Shown here piece after piece: positions 1 through 8,998 of a stretch of DNA of 64,000 nucleotides. Every line of letters starts with the position of its first letter. The stretch's first letter is position 1. The stretch is taken from the NCBI RefSeq assembly GCF_036924515.1, contig NZ_JAZHRR010000001.1, positions 6,915,001 to 6,979,000 of the forward strand. The letters are read 5' to 3'. The DNA comes from Bradyrhizobium sp. AZCC 1610 (lineage in GTDB: Bacteria > Pseudomonadota > Alphaproteobacteria > Rhizobiales > Xanthobacteraceae). Made by a program: the position numbers and the translations under genes. Under the pieces are notes generated by a model. The model saw only the letters and a program-made list of their open reading frames with translations. It was not told the origin of the DNA and made no database searches.

Positions 1-344
1 CGCTCGTTCCAGTTGACGTGCGTCGGCAGCCAGACCTCGATGCCGATACCTTCCGAATAGGAGCGCGCAGTCTTGTCCTTTTCCGCCGTGGCGCCGGGGC
101 CGACCAGCAGCTTCACGAGGCAAAGGTCGGCCGCTGCCGTCACCGGCTGCGGCGCGTCGGGCGCCTTCAGCTCCTCGCCCTTCTTCACCAGCCGAACCGC
201 GACGACCTTTGTGTCGGCGTCAGGACGAAAGGCCGTCTTGATGCCGTCATCGCAAGGAAGCGTATCGGCCAGCGCCGGCGTCAGATAGCCGCAGGCCGCA
301 AGCAGCAATGCCGCGCGAATACCCTTCCCGTTCATGATCGACAT
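1..344 (-). CDS. Tannase/feruloyl esterase family protein (N-terminal part, cut by window edge)
   Basis: Only the first ~114 residues are in the window. The start ATG at 344 follows a good ribosome binding site (GGGGAG, about 6 nt upstream). The protein opens with a Sec-type signal peptide (basic MNGKG, then a hydrophobic run ending near ALA) and continues with LCLVKLLVGPG and IGIEVWLPTHVNWNER, which resemble the start of tannase/feruloyl esterase alpha/beta hydrolases. Such enzymes are exported and release gallate or hydroxycinnamates from plant esters. It lies 43 nt downstream of the dehydratase gene on the same strand, so it may be the last gene of the aromatic catabolic block. The catalytic residues lie outside the window, so the family call rests on the N-terminal part only. 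Confidence 0.7.
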   Translation of the reverse strand, partial: MSIMNGKGIRAALLLAACGYLTPALADTLPCDDGIKTAFRPDADTKVVAVRLVKKGEELKAPDAPQPVTAAADLCLVKLLVGPGATAEKDKTARSYSEGIGIEVWLPTHVNWNE

Positions 345-387
345 CGTCTCGCTCCCCTTTCAGTCTTCTTGTTGCTATTCTGATTAG

Positions 388-2259
388 TCACGCCTTGGGC
401 ATGGTCAGCGGCCGCGATTCCCGGGTCTGGGCCGCGAGCCTGATCGCGGCGTTGGCGGCGCCGAAGCCGTGATAGTCACGCCGCTCGACGATCTCGAAGA
501 AAAACCGCTCGTCGAAGGCGTGGGTGTAGACCTGGAAGAATTCGCCATCGCCTTCGCGGTCGTAGAGAATTTGGTTGTCGCGAAGCGCTGTCATGGTCGC
601 GGCGTCGAGGCCGTATTTGGCTTCGATGTCGTCGTAATAATTATCGGGAATCTTCAGGAAGTCCGCACCGCGCGAGCGCATGTCGGCGACCGCGGCGAAG
701 ATATCGCGACAGGAGAACGCGACGTGCTGGACGCCGGAACCGAAGAATTCGTGGATGAAGCGGGCTGACAGCGTTCGGGTGGCGGACGAACCGTTGAGCA
801 CCACGCGCAGGCCTTGATTGCCATTGATCAGCGCCTGGCTCTGCACCAGCCCGACCGGGTCCGCGATCTCCATCTGCGGCAGGCGTTCCAGATCGAGAAT
901 GCCGGTGTAGAACAACAGCCACGACAGCATCTCATCATACGGCATCGACTGCGAGATGTGATCGACGGCATCGAGCCTATCGGTAGCCGCGTCGCTACGC
1001 AGCGGCTCGAAATCGAGGTCCCAGTTCTTGCCGGCCTCTTCCAGGAAATATAGCAGGCTACCGCCGACGCCGCGGATCGCTGGAATCTCGAGCTCGCCCG
1101 GCCCGACCGGCTGGTAGAAAGTCCGCGCCTGCAACGCTTCCGCGCGCGCCATGGTGCTAGCGGCGTCATCGACATCAACGGCGATGGCGCAGACGCCGGG
1201 GCCATGGGCGACAAAATGCGAATGCGCAAAACCATCAGGCTCGCAATTGATCACGAGGTCAATATGGCCCTGCGACCAGCGTTCGACGTCCTTGCTGCGG
1301 TGAGCGCCGGTCTTGCGAAAGCCGAGCTGGCTAAACAGCGCCGCGAGGTCGCGGGCCTTTTCCTCGCTCATAGCGAATTCGATGAAGCCGACGCCGCGGC
1401 TGCGCGCCTTCGGTTGCAGCGGCATGGCAGGCGCGCCCGACGCCGCGCCGCGGACGTCATCCTCGAGCAGGATGAGGGAGCGCAGCCCGTCGGTCGCGGT
1501 GCGGACCGCCGAGCCGGCGCGAAACTGGTCATTGAATATCTCCAGCGACAGCGGGCCCGCATAGCCGGTAGCGAGCACGTCTTTCACGAACTGCGCGACC
1601 GGCAGGTCGCCCTGGCCCGGGAAGCAGCGGAAGTGCCGGCTCCAGGACAAGACGTCGAGGCCGAGTTTCGGCGCGTCGGCCAGTTGCACCAGAAAGATCT
1701 TGTCGGCGGGGATCGATTGAATCGGCAACGTGGGAAACGACGGCGCCAGCGCATGAAAACTGTCGAGAATGATGCCGATCGACTTGTGGTTGGCGCGCCG
1801 CACGATCTCCCAGGCGTCGCGGTAATCGTTGACGTGAAGCCCCCAGGCGAGCGCCTCATAGCCGACGCGCAAGCCCCGCGCGGCGGCCCGCTCACCCAGT
1901 TCGCGGAAATCAGCGGCCGCGCGGTCGATGCCCCCGAGCGAGGCCGGCGAGATGTTGCTGCAGATCAGCATCAGATCGGCCTGCAATTCCTGCATCAGGT
2001 CGAACTTGCGCTCGGCGCGCGCGAAATTGCGGGTGCGCTGCGGCTCCGGCATGCCCTCGAAGTCACGGAATGGCTGGAAGGCGCAGATCGAAAGCCCGAG
2101 ATCCCGGCACATCTGACCGACGTCCCGCGGGCTGCCGCTGAACGACAGCAAATCGTTTTCGAAGATCTCGACGGCATCGAAGCCGGCGGCGGCGATCGCG
2201 CGCAGCTTTTCGTCGAGCGCGCCGCTCAGCGAAACCGTGGCGATCGAGCGCTTGTTCAT
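388..2259 (-). CDS. quiC: 3-dehydroshikimate dehydratase, fused to an HPPD-like domain (QuiC type)
   Basis: The protein has 623 residues in two parts. Residues 1 to about 280 form a sugar-phosphate isomerase/AP-endonuclease-2-type TIM barrel (starting NKRSIATVSLSGALDEKL; metal-site-like stretches GYEALAWG, ILDSFHAL and LSLEIFND). Residues from about 290 resemble 4-hydroxyphenylpyruvate dioxygenase, with two vicinal-oxygen-chelate repeats and a C-terminal FFEIVERRDYHGFGAANAA. This fusion is known from bacterial quinate pathways, where the barrel converts 3-dehydroshikimate to protocatechuate; the second domain is usually not needed for that reaction. The ATG overlaps the stop of livF by 4 nt (ATGA), so translation is probably coupled. 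The pcaGH genes in the same strand run would use its product. Function is inferred from family and context. Confidence 0.85.
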   Translation of the reverse strand: MNKRSIATVSLSGALDEKLRAIAAAGFDAVEIFENDLLSFSGSPRDVGQMCRDLGLSICAFQPFRDFEGMPEPQRTRNFARAERKFDLMQELQADLMLICSNISPASLGGIDRAAADFRELGERAAARGLRVGYEALAWGLHVNDYRDAWEIVRRANHKSIGIILDSFHALAPSFPTLPIQSIPADKIFLVQLADAPKLGLDVLSWSRHFRCFPGQGDLPVAQFVKDVLATGYAGPLSLEIFNDQFRAGSAVRTATDGLRSLILLEDDVRGAASGAPAMPLQPKARSRGVGFIEFAMSEEKARDLAALFSQLGFRKTGAHRSKDVERWSQGHIDLVINCEPDGFAHSHFVAHGPGVCAIAVDVDDAASTMARAEALQARTFYQPVGPGELEIPAIRGVGGSLLYFLEEAGKNWDLDFEPLRSDAATDRLDAVDHISQSMPYDEMLSWLLFYTGILDLERLPQMEIADPVGLVQSQALINGNQGLRVVLNGSSATRTLSARFIHEFFGSGVQHVAFSCRDIFAAVADMRSRGADFLKIPDNYYDDIEAKYGLDAATMTALRDNQILYDREGDGEFFQVYTHAFDERFFFEIVERRDYHGFGAANAAIRLAAQTRESRPLTMPKA

Positions 2260-2996
2260 GCCGCAGTTTCCGTCATGGCGCCGCCCAGGAACAATTGCCC
2301 GATGCGGGGATCGTTCAGCACGCGCTGCGCGGTGTCGACAAGCCGGGTCTGGCCGAGTTCGAGCACGATGCCGTAATCGGAAATCTCCAGCGCCGAGCGC
2401 GCGTTCTGCTCGATCATCAGGATCGATACCCCGCGGTCGCGAAGGTCTTTCAAAATATTGAAGGTCTGCTGCACCATCAGCGGCGAAAGCCCGATCGACG
2501 GCTCGTCGATCAGCACCAGTTGCGGATTGAGCAACAGGCCGCGCGCGACCTCGAGCTGCTTCTGCTCGCCACCCGACAGCGTCGACGCCTGCTGGGTTGC
2601 CTTCTTGCGCAGCACCGGGAATTTATCCAGCGCCGCCTCGATCCGATCAGGCAGATCGGTAATGTCCCGCCCCGCCACGACGGCGCCGAGCTGGATGTTA
2701 TCGCGCACCGAGAGTTCCGGGAAAATATTGCGTCCCTGCGGCACGTAGCAGATGCCTGACGTCAGCAATTCGCGTTGGCTCAACCCGGTGACGTCCCTTC
2801 CCTTGAACAGGACCTTGCCTTCGCGCAGCTTCAACAGGCCGAAGATCGCCTTGAACACGGTGGATTTGCCGGCGCCGTTCGGGCCGATCACGGTGGTGAT
2901 GGAGCCCGCGGGCACCGAGAAGCTGGTGCCATTGAGGATCGTCATCTTGCCGTAGCCGCCGACGAGGCCTTGAACATCCAGGATGGTATCGCTCAT
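2256..2996 (-). CDS. livF: Branched-chain amino acid-type ABC transporter ATPase, LivF-like
   Basis: This 246-residue cytoplasmic ATPase of the hydrophobic amino acid (HAAT) importer family has Walker A GPNGAGKST, signature LSGGEQKQLEVARG and Walker B LVLIDEPSIGLS, as in LivF. The start follows GAGGGGATCG. It lies 12 nt after livG and overlaps the dehydratase gene by 4 nt. Its association with quinate and protocatechuate genes suggests that the transporter imports an aromatic or hydroaromatic acid rather than leucine. The substrate itself cannot be read from the sequence. Confidence 0.93.
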   Translation of the reverse strand: MSDTILDVQGLVGGYGKMTILNGTSFSVPAGSITTVIGPNGAGKSTVFKAIFGLLKLREGKVLFKGRDVTGLSQRELLTSGICYVPQGRNIFPELSVRDNIQLGAVVAGRDITDLPDRIEAALDKFPVLRKKATQQASTLSGGEQKQLEVARGLLLNPQLVLIDEPSIGLSPLMVQQTFNILKDLRDRGVSILMIEQNARSALEISDYGIVLELGQTRLVDTAQRVLNDPRIGQLFLGGAMTETAA

Positions 2997-3008
2997 GGAT
3001 CGATCCCC

Positions 3009-3752
3009 TCAGTGGCCGAGATAGGCTTCAATGACGGCGGGATTGGCGCGGACTTCGGCCGGCGTGCCCATCGCCAGCAGCTTGCCTTCCGCCATCACCA
3101 TGACGCGGGTGCACAGCGACATCACGAATTCCATGTTGTGCTCGATCACGACGAAGGTGGCACGCTTCTCGCGGTTGATCGCGGCCAGCCGTTCCTTGAG
3201 ATCGCCGAGCATGGTGAGGTTGACGCCGCCGGCGGGTTCATCGAGCAGCACCAGACGCGGCCCGCCCATGAACGCCATCGCGGCATCGAGCAGCTTTTGC
3301 TGGCCGTAGGACAGGCCGCCCGCGGCTTCAGTGGCGAGGTGATCGAGCTTGAAGAAGCCGATCATCTGGTCGGCGGCGGTGGTCAATCCGGCGTCCGAAG
3401 GGCCGAACAGCCGCGACATCATGTTGCCCTGATGCTCCTGCCCGGCGAGGATGAGATTTTCCCGCACCGACAGTTTCGGAAACACCTGCAGAAGCTGGAA
3501 GGTGCGGCTGACACCCAGACGATTAAGCTCCGACGGCCGCAACCCGGTGACGACCTTGCCATCCACCTTCACCTCGCCATCGGTCGGCGTGAGCTGGCCG
3601 AGGATGCAGTTGAAGAGCGTGGATTTGCCGCAGCCGTTCGGGCCGATCAGGCCGAGGATCTCGCCCTCCTGTACGTCGAAGCTGACGCCGTCGACGGCCT
3701 TGATGCCGCCAAAGCTCTTCTTGATGTCGCTGACTTCGAGGACTGCGGTCAT
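3009..3752 (-). CDS. livG: Branched-chain amino acid-type ABC transporter ATPase, LivG-like
   Basis: The 247-residue protein starts MTAVLEVSDIKKSFGG. I chose the ATG at 3752 because it forms a 4-nt ATGA overlap with the end of livM and gives the normal LivG length; a longer open frame upstream only shadows livM. Walker A is GPNGCGKSTLFNC, the signature is LSYGQQKLLDAAMAF, Walker B is LVLLDEPAGG, and the switch histidine is in VIEHNMEF. It should pair with LivF as the two ATPases that drive the LivH/LivM channel. Confidence 0.93.
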   Translation of the reverse strand: MTAVLEVSDIKKSFGGIKAVDGVSFDVQEGEILGLIGPNGCGKSTLFNCILGQLTPTDGEVKVDGKVVTGLRPSELNRLGVSRTFQLLQVFPKLSVRENLILAGQEHQGNMMSRLFGPSDAGLTTAADQMIGFFKLDHLATEAAGGLSYGQQKLLDAAMAFMGGPRLVLLDEPAGGVNLTMLGDLKERLAAINREKRATFVVIEHNMEFVMSLCTRVMVMAEGKLLAMGTPAEVRANPAVIEAYLGH

Positions 3753-4750
3753 GGCGCCGTCTCCAGTCGGGATTTGACGACCGCGCGCAGTGCGGAGGCC
3801 GCCTTGGTGCGCCGCTCGGCCAGATAGCGATCGAGGATGCCGAGGATGCCGGTCGGCGAATAGATCAGGAGCAGCATCACAGCCACCGCATAAAGCATCA
3901 GGTAATAGCCCTGCGTGAAGCGTAGCCACTCCGGCAGCAGCACCGCGATCATCGCGCCGAGGAATGGGCCGAAGAAGAATCCGGAGCCGCCGACGATCAC
4001 CATCATCAGCAGATCGAGCGAGAGCGAGAGGTTGAAGGGAACCGGATCGATGTACTGCGTCAGCGGCGCGTAGAGCGTGCCGGCGACGCCGCCGAGCGCC
4101 GACCCGATCGCAAACGCCATCAGCGTATAGCGCCGCGTGTCGATGCCGAGCGACAGCGCCCGCACCGGATTTTCGCGCAGCGCCACAAACGCGCGGCCCC
4201 AGGGTGAGCGGATCAGCCACCACATCGCCAGCGAGACGAGCGCAAGCGAGCCGAGACAGAAGTAATAGAACGGCAGCGGCCGGTTGGTGGCGAAGCCCAG
4301 AACATTGGGCCGCGGAATATTGCTGATGCCGTAGATGCCCTTGGTGAGCCAGTCCTCGTTGCGGAATACCAGGAAGGCCAGCGTCGAGAACGCCAGCGTC
4401 ACGAAGGCGAGATAATGATGCTGCACGCGCAGCGCTGGATAACCGAGGATCCAGCCGATCGCAAAGCACAGCACGATGGCGACGCCGAGCGCCGCAATCA
4501 GCGGCATGCCGCCCTGCGTGGTCATGATCGCCGCCGCATAGGCGCCGATGCCGACGAACGCGCCCTGCGCCAGCGAGACCTGGCCGGCATAGCCGAGCGT
4601 CAGGTTAAGTCCCATCGCGGCGATCGTCATCACCGCCCACTGGCTCAGGATGTAGAGGCCATAGCGGTTGAAATTCATCGGCACGATAATCAGCGCCGCG
4701 ATCACGGCGACGCCGAGCGCGATGCGCAAATATTTTCCCGTGGCGGTCAT
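3749..4750 (-). CDS. livM: Branched-chain amino acid-type ABC transporter permease, LivM-like
   Basis: This 333-residue polytopic inner-membrane protein has the LivM hallmark GLNLTLGYAGQVSLAQGAF near residue 43 and about eight or more hydrophobic segments, ending with a basic cytoplasmic tail (LDRYLAERRTKAASAL). It overlaps livH upstream and livG downstream by 4 nt each, so the permeases and ATPases form one translationally coupled unit. It would form half of the transmembrane channel of the putative aromatic/hydroaromatic acid importer. Confidence 0.92.
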   Translation of the reverse strand: MTATGKYLRIALGVAVIAALIIVPMNFNRYGLYILSQWAVMTIAAMGLNLTLGYAGQVSLAQGAFVGIGAYAAAIMTTQGGMPLIAALGVAIVLCFAIGWILGYPALRVQHHYLAFVTLAFSTLAFLVFRNEDWLTKGIYGISNIPRPNVLGFATNRPLPFYYFCLGSLALVSLAMWWLIRSPWGRAFVALRENPVRALSLGIDTRRYTLMAFAIGSALGGVAGTLYAPLTQYIDPVPFNLSLSLDLLMMVIVGGSGFFFGPFLGAMIAVLLPEWLRFTQGYYLMLYAVAVMLLLIYSPTGILGILDRYLAERRTKAASALRAVVKSRLETAP

Positions 4751-5622
4751 ACCGTGCGCTCCTCGGGCCGGCCGAGCAGGCCCTGCGGACGGAACAGGAT
4801 GATGACGATCAGGAGGATCAGCGGCACTGCGGCGCGGTATTGCGTCGACACATAGGCAGCAGCCAGATTGTCGACCACGCCGATCAGGAGCCCACCGGCG
4901 ATGGCGCCGCGCACCTGGTTGAAGCCGCCGACAATCGCCGCGATGAACGCCGCCTGCCCCAGCACTTCGCCGGAGGAGAATTTCGCCAGATAGATCGGGG
5001 TGATCAGCAGCGAGGCCAGCGCCACCAGAAGCGCATTGATCAGAAAGGTCAGCAGGATCATGCGTTCGACTGGCACGCCGATGATGCGGGCGACCGTCGG
5101 GTTCTGTGCGGTCGCCTGCATCTGATGGCCGACCGACGTGCGGTTCAGCAGCGCCGTCAGGCCGATCACCACCGCGATCGCAAGCGCGAGCACGCCGAGG
5201 CTTTGCAACGACACCACCCGGCCGAGGATCGACACATCACCGGCGGGCACGATGGACGGAAATGGCGACGCCTCCGCGCTGAAGAACTGCTTCACCGCTT
5301 CCTTCATGCCGATCGCCAGCGCCATGGTCGCGATCGCCAGCGGCAGCACGCCGTGCCGCAGCATCGGGTCGACCAGCAGCAGCTTGAAGCCGAGCCCGAG
5401 CAGCAGCAGCGACAGCAGGATGCCGATGATAATCGCGAGCCAGAACGGCGCGCCCGCATGCATCACCGCCAGCATCAGGAACGCCGGCAACATCACGAAT
5501 TCGCCTTGCGCGAAATTGATGGTTTGTGACGTCTGCCACAGCAGCGTGAAACCGACCGCGACCAAGGCATAGATCGCCCCGGTCGCAAGGCCTGCCACGA
5601 GCAGATCGAGCAGATTGGACAT
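4747..5622 (-). CDS. livH: Branched-chain amino acid-type ABC transporter permease, LivH-like
   Basis: The protein has 291 residues and starts MSNLLDLLVAGLATGAIYAL, typical of LivH permeases. It continues with the conserved INFAQGEFVMLPAF and a VGGFNQVRGAIAGGLLIG segment near the C-terminus. The ATG at 5622 follows GAGGGAGA. It lies 99 nt downstream of the binding-protein gene and overlaps livM by 4 nt. It would pair with LivM as the channel. Confidence 0.92.
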   Translation of the reverse strand: MSNLLDLLVAGLATGAIYALVAVGFTLLWQTSQTINFAQGEFVMLPAFLMLAVMHAGAPFWLAIIIGILLSLLLLGLGFKLLLVDPMLRHGVLPLAIATMALAIGMKEAVKQFFSAEASPFPSIVPAGDVSILGRVVSLQSLGVLALAIAVVIGLTALLNRTSVGHQMQATAQNPTVARIIGVPVERMILLTFLINALLVALASLLITPIYLAKFSSGEVLGQAAFIAAIVGGFNQVRGAIAGGLLIGVVDNLAAAYVSTQYRAAVPLILLIVIILFRPQGLLGRPEERTV

Positions 5623-5721
5623 GCTTCTCCCTCACCGTCGCACGCGGACGATATCAATGCTGTTTCGCAATGCCTGATCGCGACGGGGGCGCGTTCTTCC
5701 GCGCGCCACCCGTGCCGTGGC

Positions 5722-6858
5722 TCAGTTCAGTTTCGGCAGCACCTGCTTGACGACCTGCTTGCCGTCGACGATCTCGACCAGGAACCCCTGGCGATCGATG
5801 TCGCCCTTCTCATCGAAAGTCGCATCCATCAGAATGCCGGGCTCGCTCGCAGCCTTGATGGTGAGGCCATGGAGATTGTCGGCGAACGCCTTGGCGTCGA
5901 CCTTGCCCATCTTCTCGGTGGTGGCCTTGATCATGTAGATCGCGAGATAGCCCTTCAGCCCGTTGTGATCGGGCACGTAATTGTACTTCTTGACGAATTT
6001 TTCCCGAAACGCCTTGACCAGATCGACCGGTGCATCCGTGGTCAGGCCGACATGGCCGCGTGCGCCGTTGGCGGCTTCGCCGGCGAGTTCGACGACCTTC
6101 TGGCCGACCAGCGTTGTCTCGCCCATCAGCGGCACGGTGATCGCCTGGCGCTTCAGCTCCTTGAGCATCCGCGCGCTCTCTTCCTCGTTGACATAGACGA
6201 ACACCGCATCGGGCGCCGCGGCCTTGATCTTGCTGACGTCGGCGGCGAAATCGGCTTGACCTGCTTCCGTGGAAATGTCGGCGGCGACCTTGATACTGTA
6301 CTTGGCGAATTCCTTGGTGATGACGTCGCGGCCGCCCTTGCCGAAGTCGTTGTTGACCCAGACGATCGCGACCGATTTCGCCTTCAGTTCGTCGTTGATG
6401 TATTTGGCGACCTTCGGCATCGATGATTGCTGGCCGAACGAGGTGCGGAACAGGAACTTGTTGCCGCCTTGTGTCAGCTCGGCGGCCTCGCCGCCCATGA
6501 TCTGCGCGATGCCGGCTTCCGCGGCGAGCGGCGCAGTCACCTTGACCGATCCGGAGTAGCCGGGCCCGAGCAGGACATATGGTTCGTTGTCGAGCGCCTT
6601 CTGCACCTGTGCACGCGCGACGCCGGGATTCGACTGCGAATCCGCATGCGTGACTTCCAGCTTGCGGCCGAGCAACCCGCCCTTGGCGTTGATCTCCTCG
6701 ATCGCAAGGTCGATGCCGTTTTTCCAGTTGTTGCCGACGGTGGCGCCGCCGCCGGACAGTTCGGCGACATTGGCGAGCTTGATGGGGCCGCCTTGCGCGA
6801 ATGCGGCTGCGGCCGACACGGTGGCGAGCAAGACGCCCGCGAGAATCCCAGATTTCAT
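5722..6858 (-). CDS. Periplasmic substrate-binding protein of the HAAT ABC transporter
   Basis: The protein is about 378 residues, a type I periplasmic binding protein (Peripla_BP_6, LivK-like). The signal peptide KSGILAGVLLATVSAAAAFA is cut before QGGPIKLANVAEL. The body has the family features GGLLGRKLEVTHADSQSNPG and LLGPGYSGSVKVTAP. Two ATGs lie 6 nt apart; I prefer the second, at 6858, because GAGGGG then stands about 5 nt upstream, while it touches the first ATG. It is the first gene of the transporter set and lies between the dehydrogenase and livH, which suggests that it binds an aromatic or hydroaromatic acid. It is not close to the two tandem binding proteins at 26-28.8 kb. Confidence 0.9.
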   Translation of the reverse strand: MKSGILAGVLLATVSAAAAFAQGGPIKLANVAELSGGGATVGNNWKNGIDLAIEEINAKGGLLGRKLEVTHADSQSNPGVARAQVQKALDNEPYVLLGPGYSGSVKVTAPLAAEAGIAQIMGGEAAELTQGGNKFLFRTSFGQQSSMPKVAKYINDELKAKSVAIVWVNNDFGKGGRDVITKEFAKYSIKVAADISTEAGQADFAADVSKIKAAAPDAVFVYVNEEESARMLKELKRQAITVPLMGETTLVGQKVVELAGEAANGARGHVGLTTDAPVDLVKAFREKFVKKYNYVPDHNGLKGYLAIYMIKATTEKMGKVDAKAFADNLHGLTIKAASEPGILMDATFDEKGDIDRQGFLVEIVDGKQVVKQVLPKLN

Positions 6859-6916
6859 TTCCATCCCCTCTTCTCATTACAACAAACGGCCTTGTAACCG
6901 GCCGCGTTCTTAGATT

Positions 6917-6992
6917 GAGCATGATCTCCGCGCAAACGCGTTCCGCGTTTGTCGCGAGGGAAAACCGGTACCCACTTTTCCGGATCAGGCTC
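6917..6992. repeat. Dispersed Bradyrhizobium-type repeat (gagcatgat...ggctc)
   Basis: This is a 76-bp element with loosely inverted ends (gagcatgat at the left, gatcaggctc at the right) and an inner palindrome aacgcgttccgcgttt followed by aaaaccggtacccactttt. It fills the gap between the dehydrogenase stop codon and the binding-protein gene. The pattern matches, from memory, a repeat scattered in Bradyrhizobium genomes. It shares the motif ccggt with the repeats at 24955 and 25790 but is not the same unit. Confidence 0.6.
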
Positions 6993-7882
6993 TAAGCTGC
7001 GTTCACTTTAGCGTAGCGTTTGGCCATCACGGCGTCGAATGCATTTCCCATCTCGACGGCCGATGGCTTCAATCCCGTAAACAGTTCGAATGCGTCCGCG
7101 GCCTGATAGATCGCAAGCTCGCGCCCGGTCATGACCTCAGCGCCCTTTGTTTTTGCGGCGTTCAACAGCGGCGTCCAGAGCGGCGTGTAGACCGCGTCCG
7201 CCACCCACAGGTCCTTGTGCAACAGTGCATCCGGGACGGGCGTGCCGCGGTTCGGCAGCATGCCGACCGGCGAACCGTTGACCACGCCGGTGACGCCGCG
7301 CATCGCGTCCTCGACGCTGCCGGCCGGCCTTGCTTCGCCATGACTCTTGAGCTGCGCGGCAAGCTGCTCAGCCTTGGCGCGATCGGTGTCAAAAATCCTG
7401 ATCTCGCTCACGCTGGTCGCCGCCAGTGCAAAGGCGATCGCCTTGCCGACACCACCTGCGCCGATCACGGCGACGCGGCTCTGCGCGGGATCACGCACGA
7501 GCTTGGTGATCGCCCGGGCAAACCCTGTGGTGTCGGTGTTGTATCCGATCAGCCGGCCATCCCTGACCACGACCGTGTTGACCGCGCCGATCGCATGCGC
7601 GCCCGGCGACAATTCATCGAGCAGGGAAACCACCGCTTCCTTGTACGGAAAGGTGACGTTGACGCCCGCAAAGCCCAGACGGCGCACGCCGTCGAGCAGC
7701 CGCCGCAGTTCCTCGCGGCCGGCGCCTGCAACTTCGATGAGCTGGTAATGGCAATGGGCGCCGAGCGCTTCGGCGGCCCGCTCATGCATCGCGGGCGACG
7801 CCGAATGCGCGATCGGCGCACCGATGAGGCCCGTGAGAAAACGGCGGTCGGCCGGAGCAGGAGGTCGGGCGGCAGGGCTCAT
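6992..7882 (-). CDS. Shikimate/quinate dehydrogenase (AroE family)
   Basis: The protein has 296 residues from the ATG at 7882; a TTG 21 nt upstream would add seven residues. The N-terminal substrate domain has GLIGAPIAHSASPAMHE and NVTFPYKE (the catalytic Lys lies in this motif). The Rossmann part has VIGAGGVGKAIAFALA, followed by FDTDRAKAEQLAAQL, where an acidic residue after strand 2 hints at NAD rather than NADP preference. A C-terminal YQAADAFELFTG motif is also present. The family interconverts shikimate or quinate and the 3-dehydro acid. Its position between the LysR gene and the transporter, inside a pca/qui block, argues for a catabolic role separate from the housekeeping AroE. Confidence 0.85.
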   Translation of the reverse strand: MSPAARPPAPADRRFLTGLIGAPIAHSASPAMHERAAEALGAHCHYQLIEVAGAGREELRRLLDGVRRLGFAGVNVTFPYKEAVVSLLDELSPGAHAIGAVNTVVVRDGRLIGYNTDTTGFARAITKLVRDPAQSRVAVIGAGGVGKAIAFALAATSVSEIRIFDTDRAKAEQLAAQLKSHGEARPAGSVEDAMRGVTGVVNGSPVGMLPNRGTPVPDALLHKDLWVADAVYTPLWTPLLNAAKTKGAEVMTGRELAIYQAADAFELFTGLKPSAVEMGNAFDAVMAKRYAKVNAA

Positions 7883-8011
7883 GTTCTCATCATCAGGATG
7901 CAATGCGCGTTAGCGGCAGCGGTGTGCTCGGGACATGCCCGATCCGCCCCGACGATAGCCTTTTGCCGACCTAACACAATTACCCATTTATGCCGGATAG
8001 ATAACATCATG

Positions 8012-8950
8012 TTATTTCTTGCGGGGCCTGGAATCGGGCTTTCGCGACGCCGTCTTACTTGGCCCCACCGCCCGCATTTCGGAGCGCAGACAGTCGATGA
8101 AATGCTCGATGTGCAGCGACAGCGGCGCACCGCGTTTCACCGCAATGTAGGTGTCGAATCTGGTCGGCTCGACAATTTTCAGCAATTCGATGCCGGGATA
8201 GCCGCCATGGGCGACGGTGAACTGGTCGATCACGGCAATGCCGAGACCGGCCTTGACCAGCGCACACACGGTGGTGCCGAAGCGCGCGCGGATGGTGATG
8301 TCGTAGTCGAGTTTGTTGCGCGCAAATATCTCCGCCATGATCCGCCCATAGGGGTCGTTGGGATCGATCCCGATCAGCGGATAGCGGATGATTTCCGCGG
8401 CCGAGACCTGCTTGCATCCGGCAAGCTCATGGCCCGCCGGCACGATGCAGAACAATTCGCCCGACGCCAGCGGCAGGAAGTCGAGACCGGGATGATCGAG
8501 CCGGTAGCTCATGGCGACGCAATCGCCACGGCCCAGCAGCAGATAATCGACGGCCTCCTCGATCTTGAGGATGTTGATGTCGATCCGCAGTTCGGGATAG
8601 CGGCGCCGCACCCGCTCGATCGCGCGCGGAACCATGACCTGCGAGATGCTCGGCACCGAGCCGATGCGCAGCTCGGACAGATCGCCGCGGCCGATCTTGG
8701 AGATGATCTCGGAGAGGTCATCCATCTTCTCGTAAACGCCGTTGATCTGCTCGAAGATGTTGCGCGCTTCCGCCGTCGGGAAATAGCGTCCGTTCTGACG
8801 CTGGAAGAAGCGGACGCCCAGGGACTTCTCGGTATACTTCACCAGCCGGCTGATGCCGGGCGCCGACACATTCAGGAGCCGCGCCGCGCCGCCGATCGTG
8901 CCGGTCACCATCACGGCGCGGATCACCTCGACCTGGCGAAGCGTCATCAT
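8012..8950 (-). CDS. LysR-family transcriptional regulator
   Basis: The protein has 312 residues. The N-terminal winged helix-turn-helix is MTLRQVEVIRAVMVTGTIGGAARLL...PGISRLVKYTEKSLGVRFFQR, followed by an effector-binding domain from about residue 90 (LRIGSVPSISQVMVPRAIERV). The C-terminus is lysine- and arginine-rich. Two adjacent ATGs occur; the first is used here. The gene sits 48 nt downstream of pcaG and about 130 nt upstream of the dehydrogenase, so it is a likely local regulator of the pca/qui block. I cannot equate it with PcaQ, and the inducer is unknown. Confidence 0.9.
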   Translation of the reverse strand: MMTLRQVEVIRAVMVTGTIGGAARLLNVSAPGISRLVKYTEKSLGVRFFQRQNGRYFPTAEARNIFEQINGVYEKMDDLSEIISKIGRGDLSELRIGSVPSISQVMVPRAIERVRRRYPELRIDINILKIEEAVDYLLLGRGDCVAMSYRLDHPGLDFLPLASGELFCIVPAGHELAGCKQVSAAEIIRYPLIGIDPNDPYGRIMAEIFARNKLDYDITIRARFGTTVCALVKAGLGIAVIDQFTVAHGGYPGIELLKIVEPTRFDTYIAVKRGAPLSLHIEHFIDCLRSEMRAVGPSKTASRKPDSRPRKK

Positions 8951-8998
8951 GTGCGAGGCCTTGCCTGTCGCTTGGCTGCGGCTGCGATGTGAATACAG

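Noticed and set aside
1204..2376. A 390-residue plus-strand frame
   Set aside because: It lies antisense to the dehydratase gene, has Arg/Ala-rich low-information sequence and no ribosome binding site; it is a shadow of high-GC codon structure.
3009..4469. A 486-residue LivG frame
   Set aside because: The first ~239 codons are antisense-like shadow of livM; the ATG at 3752 overlaps the livM stop and gives the normal length.
7217..8992. A 591-residue plus-strand frame across the dehydrogenase and LysR genes
   Set aside because: It spans two well-supported genes and an intergenic gap and resembles no protein.
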